A stretch of DNA of 64,000 nt from Halomonas sp. (GTDB taxonomy: Bacteria; Pseudomonadota; Gammaproteobacteria; Pseudomonadales; Halomonadaceae). The number at the start of each line of letters is the position of its first letter. Position 1 is the stretch's first letter. Shown piece after piece: positions 7,097 through 15,800 of the stretch. The DNA lies in contig NZ_DRFS01000002.1 of NCBI RefSeq assembly GCF_011050415.1, positions 1-64,000 on the forward strand, in the 5' to 3' direction. The notes under the pieces are model-generated. The model saw only the letters and a program-made list of their open reading frames with translations, did no database searches and was not told the origin of the DNA. A program made the translations under genes and the position numbers.

Positions 7097-7387
7097 ATGG
7101 AAGAAGCACAGGTCTGGATGAAGATAGTAATTCAAGCCGTTGCTTGCCTGATAATGGTTGGCGGTATCATCGGCATTTTTATAGAGCGCGCTCGAACTAA
7201 ACGAGGTGTCGGAGTCCGTGTAATACAGCTGGCGACAGTATTGCTAGTTCTGCCAGTAATCTTAATTCTGGCACTTGAAGGCGTATTAGAAAACCAGACC
7301 ACAGCGGCTCTGTTAGGTACAGTGGTTGGGTATGTTCTATCTGGAATCGGTAAAGATGAAAAAACCAAGCCCAGCAGCTCGAACTAA
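7097..7387 (+). CDS. Integron cassette 1: small two-TM hypothetical protein (96 aa)
   Basis: The 96-residue product has two hydrophobic helices (about residues 8-28 and 42-62), a basic loop between them (ERARTKRGVGVR), a glycine-rich third hydrophobic stretch near 70-83 and a polar lysine/serine-rich tail. It should be an inner-membrane protein. The stop codon directly abuts the attC left core, a compact arrangement typical of gene cassettes. AGGT lies upstream of the ATG. No family recognised and no function claimed. Confidence 0.6.
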   Translation: MEEAQVWMKIVIQAVACLIMVGGIIGIFIERARTKRGVGVRVIQLATVLLVLPVILILALEGVLENQTTAALLGTVVGYVLSGIGKDEKTKPSSSN

Positions 7388-7465
7388 ACCTAACCAGACC
7401 ATTAAGTTCGCGCACTGCGTGCGCCGGACCTCATTTCACTCGGCCGCTTATGGCGGGCGTTAGCT
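7388..7465 (+). repeat. attC recombination site 1 (78 bp)
   Basis: Left core ACCTAAC (7388-7394) and right core GTTAGCT (7459-7465) enclose an imperfect palindrome containing GCGCAC-tgc-GTGCGC and a right arm GGCCGCTTATGGCGGGCGTTAG. The left core is an exact complement of the right core at 7058-7064, as expected if the DNA between them once circularised as a cassette. Confidence 0.8.
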
Positions 7466-7467
7466 AT

Positions 7468-7896
7468 ATGAACGAAGAAGAATGCTGGAATCACATCGTG
7501 TCGCTTGATGAAGAGCTCTTAAAGGGCGGGGTCATCCTGTCAGAGTGGTGCTCTTTTATCATCCGAGAATCGGACTTGGCGTTTGTGCATGGAGCAAACC
7601 TAGCATCAATATTGACGGCAGTTTCTGGGATTGAAACCTATCTGCGCTCCGAGTATTCCGAGAAAGAGCGCAGCAGCCTCTTTGAGCTAATTGACCGTAC
7701 TCCCATAGCAGACGACCTTCGATCTGATTTGCACAAGTTACGGAAGTACCGAAATAAGTGGGTGCATATAAATGACCCATGGGATGATCAGAAGCTGCTT
7801 GATGATCCTGAGGCGTCGGAAAAAGAGCTAGAAAAAATGGCTCTGTTCGCTGCTAGAGCGCTTAGAAGAACGATTTATGAGAGTCATTGGGTCTAA
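7468..7896 (+). CDS. Integron cassette 2: HEPN-like protein (Rx4H motif)
   Basis: The 142-residue all-alpha-looking protein contains RKYRNKWVH, in which Arg95 and His100 form the Rx4H motif of HEPN ribonuclease-type domains, after a helix with GIETYLR. HEPN proteins often act as toxins or in phage defence, but DUF-type relatives without demonstrated activity exist. I start it at 7468; an upstream in-frame ATG at 7450 would place the first codons in the attC site of the previous cassette. No antitoxin-like partner is present in the same cassette. Confidence 0.6.
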   Translation: MNEEECWNHIVSLDEELLKGGVILSEWCSFIIRESDLAFVHGANLASILTAVSGIETYLRSEYSEKERSSLFELIDRTPIADDLRSDLHKLRKYRNKWVHINDPWDDQKLLDDPEASEKELEKMALFAARALRRTIYESHWV

Positions 7897-7899
7897 AAT

Positions 7900-7977
7900 G
7901 GCTAACCAAGCAATTAAATTCGCTCCCTATGGTCGCCGGACGCTCGTTCCTCGCGCCGTTTATTGCGGGCGTTAGCA
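7900..7977 (+). repeat. attC recombination site 2 (78 bp)
   Basis: Left core GGCTAAC (7900-7906) and right core GTTAGCA (7971-7977) flank a palindromic region; the right arm CGCGCCGTTTATTGCGGGCGTTAG is close to that of site 1. The left core complements the right core of site 1 at 6 of 7 positions, bounding cassette 2. Confidence 0.8.
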
Positions 7978-8011
7978 GTTCAGGTAGTTTCGGAGTTATT
8001 TGTGAGGGAAT

Positions 8012-9397
8012 ATGGCAAAAGATGAAGGATTGATTATTCACTTTGATGAAGAACAAAGAAAAGATCTAATCAAAGGTGATAACGAGGGAGCTAATTTTTC
8101 TGATGCTCTTAGCGTTCCTGATTGGGAGATGAAACAGTTACAAGTTGTATTGTTATCGTTCTCGGGTACAACTATTGATTATATTTGTCTTGCAAAAAAA
8201 GGAAGCAGAGTAGCTACAGCAAAATCACGTGTAGAATTTTATGATCTAGTTGAACTTGATAATGTAAAACTATCAGAAATAGAAGAAAAGCTTGGGGTTC
8301 AGAAAAAGTTAGTATTTGTTAAAAGTTCAAGTGGTCAAGGTGGTCGAATTCCTACTAAGACTTGGGTTGCTACATTGGAAATACTTAAGGAGTTGCGGAC
8401 ATACAAAAAGAGTGAAATTGAACGCCTAATTTCTCTCAAATCGGTCTCAAAATATACCTTTGGAGGGGGTTACGCGGATCAACTAAGCCAGGAGCGAGAA
8501 GCATTGGGTGCTGCACTTGATATATTCAGTGGGTCAAATATTTTGAGAAAAGAAGTCCTTAGTTCTTGGGCTCCTAACATTGAAGATGTTAAAGACTTGG
8601 ATGATGGTGATTTAACTGCGACGTTATCGATTAATGATATGCAGAAATCTAGTTTTATATCAGGCATAGCTTCGCGTCACATACAAGAAGAATCTGCTCT
8701 TCAGCATGATCTCGTCAACTGGGAGGGAGAGTCTGCACAATTTCATGAAATGGGGGTGTCTTCATTTCAACAAGGTAGCAGAATCCTAGATATTGTTTAT
8801 GCAAATAAGAACTCTTTAGAACATACACTTGGTGTCGATCTTATTTATTATAACCAAGAATTTCATTCTTTTGTTCTAGTTCAATATAAGTTAATGAAAG
8901 ATAAGAGTGATGCAGAGGGGTACTACTATAGGCCTGACGGACAACTAGAAAAAGAACTAGCACGAATGGATGAGTTTTCAAAACAATATCCTGCTGATAG
9001 TGAAATAAATAGCCATGAACAGTACAGGTTAAACCCTGATGGTTTTTTATTTAAAATGGTTCCATGCAGGGGAGTTCAAGCAGCCTCATCGCAGCTTATT
9101 TCCGGAATGTACATTACTCGTGAGTATATGCAGTTTCTTCTTGGGAATGGAGGCCCTAAAGGAAAAAATGGAGGGCGAATTATTAGCTTTAAAAATTCCC
9201 CACGATACCTTACTAATACAGAATTTTCTTCCTCAGTGAATCGCGGCTGGATAGGCAGTAAGATGAATCAAAGTGATATTTTAGAAAAAATCGTCAAAGT
9301 ATTTTTAGAAACAGGCAGGGCCATTATTGTCGCTGTCGAGAGAGAAACTGCTAACAAATCAAATCACTCGGACAGCACAAGCGCTCCCGGTGTTTGA
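8012..9397 (+). CDS. Integron cassette 3, gene 1: putative PD-(D/E)xK-type nuclease, defence candidate
   Basis: The 461-residue protein is notably AT-rich for this window. I do not recognise a named family over its length. Residues 272-295 read TLGVDLIYYNQEFHSFVLVQYK, giving Asp276 followed by Gln291-x-Lys293, the D...QxK arrangement seen in Mrr-like members of the PD-(D/E)xK nuclease superfamily. The N-terminal half is mixed alpha/beta without other motifs. GAGGGA lies just before the ATG. It is followed 26 bases later by a SIR2-like gene without an attC between them, so both travel as one cassette. Confidence 0.5.
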   Translation: MAKDEGLIIHFDEEQRKDLIKGDNEGANFSDALSVPDWEMKQLQVVLLSFSGTTIDYICLAKKGSRVATAKSRVEFYDLVELDNVKLSEIEEKLGVQKKLVFVKSSSGQGGRIPTKTWVATLEILKELRTYKKSEIERLISLKSVSKYTFGGGYADQLSQEREALGAALDIFSGSNILRKEVLSSWAPNIEDVKDLDDGDLTATLSINDMQKSSFISGIASRHIQEESALQHDLVNWEGESAQFHEMGVSSFQQGSRILDIVYANKNSLEHTLGVDLIYYNQEFHSFVLVQYKLMKDKSDAEGYYYRPDGQLEKELARMDEFSKQYPADSEINSHEQYRLNPDGFLFKMVPCRGVQAASSQLISGMYITREYMQFLLGNGGPKGKNGGRIISFKNSPRYLTNTEFSSSVNRGWIGSKMNQSDILEKIVKVFLETGRAIIVAVERETANKSNHSDSTSAPGV

Positions 9398-9423
9398 GGC
9401 TTTAGCACTATCGAGAGGTAAGG

Positions 9424-10440
9424 ATGCTCACTTTTCAGCAAGCTATAGATGAATCTCAACAATATAATATAAGACATGCCTTACTTGGGAACGGTTTCAG
9501 TATTTCTTGCAGGCCTGACATTTTCGTATATGGAAGGCTGTTTGAAAGAGCTAATTTCAGAGGTTTATCACCATCAGCAAAATTAGCTTTTGAAGCTCTA
9601 GCTACACAGGATTTTGAAAAAGTAATCAGCGTCTTGCGAGATACTAGTATTGTGCTCTCGGCCTATAAAGGAGTCAAATGCGATTTATTAAAACAGTTGC
9701 AAGAAGACGCCGATGGACTTCGAGAAGTTCTTGTCCAGGCTATAGCATCTAGTCACCCTGATTGGCCGGGTGATATATCGGATTCGGAATATGCAAATTG
9801 TAGAGTGTTTCTGTCTAACTTCAATAATGTTTACACATTGAACTATGATCTTCTGCTGTATTGGTCAGTAATGCACGACGCAGACGGGAAGAAGATAAAA
9901 TCAGATGATGGATTTAGAACCCCTGAAGATGATTTTGATTCTGAATATGTCGTCTGGGAGCCCGGCACAAGCAGGAACCAGAATATCTGGTATCTTCATG
10001 GTGCGCTGCACGTATTTGATGCAGGCATAGAAATACAGAAATATACATGGGTAAATACAGGTAAAAGGTTAATAGAGCAAGTTCGGAATGCCCTCGAAAT
10101 GAACCTATTTCCTTAGTTTGTTGCTGAAGGAACAAGTAGGGAGAAACTTGACCGGATCATGCACAGCGAGTATTTGGCCAAGGGGAAGCGGAGTTTTTCG
10201 AATATACAGGGTGCACTGTTTATACATGGTCATTCTTTGGCACAAAATGACGAGCACTTTCTAAAAGTCATCGAAAAAGGAAAGATAAAGCATATTTATG
10301 TTGGCCTCTTTGGTGATGAGCATAGTGATGGTAATAAAGCGATCAAGAGTAGAGCGTTAAGAATGACGCATAACCGTGCACAATCAAAACCTCTCAGGGT
10401 CACTTTTTATGACTCGGATTCAGCACGTGTTTGGAACTAA
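9424..10440 (+). pseudogene. Integron cassette 3, gene 2: SIR2-like DUF4917 protein with in-frame TAG
   Basis: The frame is continuous over 338 codons except for TAG at 10114-10116. Before it come SIR2-type motifs: GNGFS (22-26), TLNYD (138-142) and WYLHGALH (189-196). After it the same frame gives FVAEGTSREKLDRIMHSEYL and FIHGHSLAQNDEHFL, the C-terminal half of DUF4917 proteins. Family members have a hydrophobic residue (FPLFV-like) where the TAG stands, so one base change from TTG explains it. SIR2-like domains in defence systems bind or consume NAD+. It is either a genuine nonsense mutation or a sequencing error; the downstream half lacks a strong restart site. Confidence 0.7.
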
Positions 10441-10442
10441 AG

Positions 10443-10503
10443 TGTTAACAAAAGCGTCAACCAGGACTCTCGCAAGCTCGCACTTATTAAGCGGGCGTTA
10501 AAT
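10443..10503 (+). repeat. attC recombination site 3 (61 bp), right end of array
   Basis: Left core TGTTAAC (10443-10449), which complements the right core of site 2 (GTTAGCA) at 6 of 7 positions, and right core GTTAAAT (10497-10503) after TTATTAAGCGGGC. It closes cassette 3; recD ends 75 bases further on. Confidence 0.75.
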
Positions 10504-10578
10504 CGCTATATCAGTGGCTCCTAAAAGGCCGCTCCTGGCCGAGAACTGCCGCACCAGTACCGGTATTGTCAGTTTTGA

Positions 10579-12876
10579 TTACAACCTTCCCATCCCACTA
10601 ACCCTCATAACCTCCCTAGTCACCGCATCATTCAATATCCCCCGTTTGGCTTCGATCAGCGTGAGCCAATCGCGGGCGCGGGTGATGCCGGTGTAGACCA
10701 GTTCGCGGGTGAGGATGGGGTTGGGCGTTTGCGGTAGCAGTAGGGCGGTGTGCTGAAACTCGGAGCCTTGGGATTTGTGTACCGTCATCGCGAACACGGT
10801 TTCTACCGCGTGCAGGCGGGAAGGCAGCACCCAGTGAATTGGGTTTTCTGCGTCACTGGTCGGAAAGGCGACTCTTAAGAGCGATCTTCCTGGCGCTCCT
10901 GATGAAGAGCGGGGATCAGGTACTGCCATTGTGATGCCGATATCGCCGTTCATTAGTTTTAGGCCGTAGTCGTTTTGGGTGACCAGCACCGGGCGGCCTT
11001 CAAACCAGCCTTTCTCTAATGTGTGGTCGTTGCCGAACAGCAGCTTTTCGCGGCGCAAGGTTTTAGCGATGCGCAGGTTTAAACCTTCTACCCCCCACGG
11101 TCCTTTGCGTAGCGCGCACAGCAGCTGAAAGCGGCTGTAAGCCTTAAGTACTTGCTTCGCCCAGGCATCGTAAATCTCACCGTTCTCTTCAAATGCCAAG
11201 GTGGTATCAGGCCTTTCACTCGCTAGGGTATTCAGGTAGTGCTGGTAGCCGGTGGGCGGTGCCATTGGCTCGCCCTTGAAATTGGTGCGGCCTTCGCCTG
11301 CGTTGGGAAAACGTTGCGGGCTGCCGGTGATCACCAGGCGCTCTAGGGCGCTGTCTTCGTTTTGTGCGTCTGGCTTCAACACTAAATGGTGCAGGTCGGC
11401 GTAGCCGTTATTCAGTACGCCATGCACGGCTTTGTGTTTATCCCGTTCCCGCAATGCCTCACTTAGCGGTTGGTTAATCGCCAGGGCGAGCTGGCCGATG
11501 CCGCTTGTTTCAGTAAAGCGGTGGCTTACCCGTAGCATGGTAATGGCTTGGTCCAGCGGCTGGCCGTCCGGGTCGATTAATGCTTCTGGCAGCGGGTGGT
11601 CGGTGAGTTCGGCTAGCCACTGCGCCGTGGCGGGTGTGTAGTGGGCAGCGTCGGCGCGGCGGCAAAGGTCACCTAGTACGGCGCCTGCTTCTACCGATGC
11701 CAACTGGTCTTTATCCCCCAGCAGCACCAGCTTGGTGCTGGCGGGCAGGGCGCTGAGTAGCGCCGTCATCATTTCGATATCCACCATCGAGGCTTCATCC
11801 ACCACCAGCACATCCAGCGCCAGCGGGTTGGCGGCGTTGTTGCGGAAGTGGCGGGTGTCGGCGCGGGCGCCAAGTAGTCTGTGGATCGTAGTGACTTCTG
11901 TCGGAATTTCTATTGCGTTCGATGAAGAAGCGGCAGTGTGCTCACCTAATAGCGATTCCAACCTGCTAAGGGGGAGGTCTTTCACCTGCCCGGCGATGGA
12001 TTCATTCAGCCGTGCGGCGGCTTTGCCGGTGGGGGCGGCTAGGCGAATGCGCAGCGGGTGGGCGTTGGGCTGGGCCAGTTGCAGGGTTTGCAGCAGGGCC
12101 AGCAGGCGTACCACGGTAGTGGTTTTGCCGGTGCCGGGGCCGCCGGTGATGATCGCGAAGGGGCTGCGGGCAGCAAGGGCGCAGGCGGTTTTTTGCCAAT
12201 CCAGGGTGGTGGTGGCCGGAAATAGCGTATTTAGTGCGCTTTTGAGTAGTGGGCTATCCGCTTCATTACCGGCGCCAAGCCGGTTGGCAATTTCCTGGTG
12301 TAGGGTTTGTTCGAACTGCCAGTAGCGGCGTAGGTAGAGTTTGCTGGTGTTATCGCTGTGGCTTACCACCAGCGGCGTATTGCCGGGGCCGTCGCTGATC
12401 AGCGTGGGGTGGTTGAGCGCGGCCTGCCACTCAATTAGCGTTAGCGTGGCTAGCACATGGCTGGGCAGCGGCGGCGGGTCGTTCAGGTCGTCGCCTTCCG
12501 GCGGTAGCGAAAGCGCAAAATCCGGCGCTTCCAGCGTCGCGGCTATGTCCAGGCACACATGACCACGGCCAAGCTGGTGGCTGGCCAGCGCCGCGCCCAG
12601 CAACAGCAGCGGCGGGGCGTTCTGGGTTTCACGGTCCAGAAAGCGCACCAGGGCCAAATCCAGATCCCGCAGCCAGCCACGGGAAACCCAGCGCTCACAC
12701 AGTAGGAATAGAGCCGCGGTGTCGCTTAGCGCAGGGTGCGGTTGGGTAGCACTGGCGGCTGATTCTGTCGGTGGTGTTACCGATGCGGTTGAATCAGGTG
12801 CAGCGGGCGGCGCGTCATCGGCGAACAGGTCAAGGTTCATGGAGTCGTTCTTGGAAGCCGTGTCTCGCTTACTCAT
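10579..12876 (-). CDS. recD: Exodeoxyribonuclease V alpha subunit RecD
   Basis: The 765-residue SF1 helicase is the fast 5'-3' motor of RecBCD, which resects double-strand breaks and degrades foreign linear DNA. Walker A is ITGGPGTGKTTT, Walker B VLVVDEASMVD, with a further motif LLGDKDQLASVEAGAVLGD and the C-terminal TVHKSQGSEF and YTGITRAR motifs. The ATG overlaps the recB stop by four bases, so the two are translationally coupled. It is longer than the E. coli protein (608), mostly through a longer N-terminus and an insert around 480-560. Its 3' end faces the integron cassette array. Confidence 0.95.
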   Translation of the reverse strand: MSKRDTASKNDSMNLDLFADDAPPAAPDSTASVTPPTESAASATQPHPALSDTAALFLLCERWVSRGWLRDLDLALVRFLDRETQNAPPLLLLGAALASHQLGRGHVCLDIAATLEAPDFALSLPPEGDDLNDPPPLPSHVLATLTLIEWQAALNHPTLISDGPGNTPLVVSHSDNTSKLYLRRYWQFEQTLHQEIANRLGAGNEADSPLLKSALNTLFPATTTLDWQKTACALAARSPFAIITGGPGTGKTTTVVRLLALLQTLQLAQPNAHPLRIRLAAPTGKAAARLNESIAGQVKDLPLSRLESLLGEHTAASSSNAIEIPTEVTTIHRLLGARADTRHFRNNAANPLALDVLVVDEASMVDIEMMTALLSALPASTKLVLLGDKDQLASVEAGAVLGDLCRRADAAHYTPATAQWLAELTDHPLPEALIDPDGQPLDQAITMLRVSHRFTETSGIGQLALAINQPLSEALRERDKHKAVHGVLNNGYADLHHLVLKPDAQNEDSALERLVITGSPQRFPNAGEGRTNFKGEPMAPPTGYQHYLNTLASERPDTTLAFEENGEIYDAWAKQVLKAYSRFQLLCALRKGPWGVEGLNLRIAKTLRREKLLFGNDHTLEKGWFEGRPVLVTQNDYGLKLMNGDIGITMAVPDPRSSSGAPGRSLLRVAFPTSDAENPIHWVLPSRLHAVETVFAMTVHKSQGSEFQHTALLLPQTPNPILTRELVYTGITRARDWLTLIEAKRGILNDAVTREVMRVSGMGRL

Positions 12877-15800
12877 GCCAGTGCCTCCTGGTGGCTTGCT
12901 GCTGACGCTGTTGCTGTGCCTGTAAACAGTGCATCCAGCGCTTCGATCAGCGCGACCGGCGCGGGCACGGCGTGTACGCCGCGGGCGGTGGTGCGGCTGC
13001 CGCGTAGAAATACCGTCATCGAGCCGCCCAGGTGTTGGTGCGGGTCGTAGTCGGGCAGGCGCGCTTTTAGCAGCCGGTGGAGGGCGAGCATATACAGCGC
13101 CGCTTGCAGGTCGTAGCGTTTTTCGAGCATGGCATCGCGCAGGGCGTCAGCGGTGTAGGCGCTGTCGTCGCTGCCCAGGTAGTTAGATTTCCAGTCGAGT
13201 ACATAGAAGCGGCCTTCATGCTCAAAGGCGAGGTCGATAAAGCCCTTGAGCATGCCGTTGAGGGTGTCGGCATCCAGTACGGGGCGTGATACCCCTGGCA
13301 GTAAGTGGTCACTGACCAGCTCATCCAGCTTGCGCGTTTGTACCTGGTGCGCGGCAAACCAGAACTCCAGTTCTACCTGATAGCTTTCTAGTTCGCATAG
13401 CGCCACCTGGCTGCCTTCGCTGGGCTCTGTCAGGGACGGGGCCAGTGACAGAGAGTGAGGCAGGGGAAGCGGCGTGGCGAGCAGTTCTTCCAGCCAGCCC
13501 GCCAGGGTGTCGTGCCATGCTTGCCAGCCGCGCAGCTGCACGCGCCGCCGCAGCATGTCTTCCCGGGCGGCGGGGTCTTTCAGCGCACTGTTAAAGCCTA
13601 GCTGGCCCGCCCACTCCAGCAATCCATGCAGGAAGGTGCCGGGGCCAGGGCCACGCGGAAAACGGTGCAGGTGAAACGCTTCGGTGTTGATGGCGTTGTC
13701 GTGGGGTTCATCCAGCACTTCCAGGGTGGTGGCTTCCTGGGGGGTGGTGGGTTCCGGCGTGGGCGTTGGCTGCGCCGCCCCTGGCATCGTTTCAGAGACG
13801 GCCCCAGAGGTGCGCAGCGCCGAGTAGCTGGCGATCCACCACTGTTCACGGGCGGGGCGCAGCGGGGTGCGGGCGTGGCCCAGTGCCTGCTGTTCCGGTG
13901 CGGGGGTGAAGCGCAGCGCGGTGGGTTCCGGGGCGTCACTTAACGCGATATCGCTGCCTTTCACCAGTTTGCCTAGCGCGTGGGTGAACGCGCTGGGGGC
14001 AATGGCCTTGCCGCCGTTGATCAGGTGGCCGATGGCGCTGTTCTCGCTGCCTTTCAGCGGCGCCAGCCCCAGCCAGGTGGCGTGGCGGGCGCGGGTGAGT
14101 GCCACGTAGAGCTTGCGCAGGTCTTCGCCCAGGCGTTCGCGGTCGGCGGTGGTAAGCGTGGCTTCATCGGCGCTCAGGCTGAGTTGCAGCGTGCCTTCGC
14201 TATCGTGCCAGCGCAGCGGCAGGTCGGTGTCGCTGACCGAGCGGTGGTTGGCGATAAACGGCAGGAACACCAGCGGGTACTCCAGCCCCTTGGATTTGTG
14301 AATGGTCACGACCTTGACCAAGTCGGCATCGCTCTCCAGGCGCAGCTTGTGGCTGTCGCCGTGGCTATCCGGGTCGGCAATGGCTTCGGCTAGAAAGCGA
14401 ATCAGCGCGTGTTCGCCATCCAGCTCTTGGCTGGCGTGCTGCAGCATTTCGCCCAGGTGGAGCAGGTCGGTTAGCAAACGCTCACCCTCGGCGAACTCCC
14501 CCAGCAGCCGTGCGGCGATATCAAAATCGACCATCAATCGGCGTACCAGCGGCAGCACGCCCTGGCGCTGCCACAGGCGGTGGTAGTCGCTGAACTGCTC
14601 GACCCGCGCTTCCCAGGCCAGCTCGCTCTGGTTGAGGTAATCGAGTGCTTCAAGGCTTAGCCCAAGGACCGGCGTTGCCAGGGCGGCGCGCAGCTTGGCT
14701 TCCGCTTGGCGCGAGTTGGCCTGGGGCTCGGCGCAGGCGCGCAGCCAAATGGCCAGCTGCGGGGCGATGGGGGAACTGAACACCTTGTCGTGATCGGAAA
14801 GGTAGACGCTCTTGATGCCCCGGCTGGCCAGTGCCAGCCGAATCGCCCGCGCTTCCTGCAGGCCGTTGACCAGCACGGCCATGTCCGAGGGGGCCAGCGG
14901 AGTGAGTGATTGCTCTCCACTTCTCACACTGCTATCGCCCGTCGCACTGTTATCGACCGCCTTAGCAAAGCCTGCTTGCTGTTGGCGGCCAGCTTCCAGA
15001 AGCGCTGCCATGTGCGAGGCGCAGCGCTCGGCCATCTCCGTTTGGTAGGTGGTTTTGGAGAGCGGCTCGGCGCTTTCCAGTGGCCACAGGGTCATCGCGG
15101 GTACCGGCTTTCCTTTGAGCACCAGCGTGTCGCTGGTGCCTTTGGCGTTGACGGGGTTAAACGGCAGCGGGTTGTCGCCACCTTCTGCGCGGAACAGAAA
15201 GGCCCCGGCGCTATGCTGGTCGGCGTAGTGAAAGCAGTGATTGACCGCCGCTACCATGGCGCGGCTGGAGCGAAAGTTGGTGCCCAGCGTGACGTGGCGG
15301 CCATCGGCGTCTTGGCGGGCCTGCAGGTAGGTAAAGATATCCGCACCGCGGAATGCGTAGATCGCCTGCTTGGGGTCGCCAATCAGCAGGATGGCGCTGT
15401 CGCGGCGGGGCGTTGCGACGTCATACACGGCGTTGAAGATGCGGTACTGAATCGGGTCGGTGTCTTGGAACTCGTCGATCAGTGCCACGGGGAACTGGCG
15501 CTGGATCTGCGCGGCCAGGGCCTCTTTGTTGGGGCCTTGCAGGGCGCGATCCAGATGGGTGAGCAGGTCGTTGGGGCCCATTTCGGCGCGGCGTTCCTGT
15601 TCGCGCTCTAACCGGGCGCGGCACCACTGCACGGCGTGAATCAGCAGGTCGTTGCGTGGCTCGGGGAGGGCATCCAGTGCTTGCGGTAGCTGAGCCAGCG
15701 CTTCCCAGGCTTGCGGGCAGGGCGGTGCGCCTTCTTTCCAGATATCGGCCATGCCGTCGGGCGTCATGCGTTTCCAGGCGGCGTCGGTGAGCGCGGGGCG

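Noticed and set aside
10114-10116. TAG read as pyrrolysine or as programmed recoding
   Set aside because: The position corresponds to an ordinary hydrophobic residue in the family, no recoding signal is visible, and this type of organism does not use pyrrolysine; a plain nonsense mutation or error is simpler.
11732-12325. Long plus-strand open frame inside recD
   Set aside because: Antisense to a well-conserved helicase gene in GC-rich DNA; composition is low-complexity Ser/Ala/Arg, typical of a shadow frame.
14910-15611. 233-codon plus-strand frame inside recB
   Set aside because: Antisense shadow of RecB with no ribosome site and no recognisable domain.
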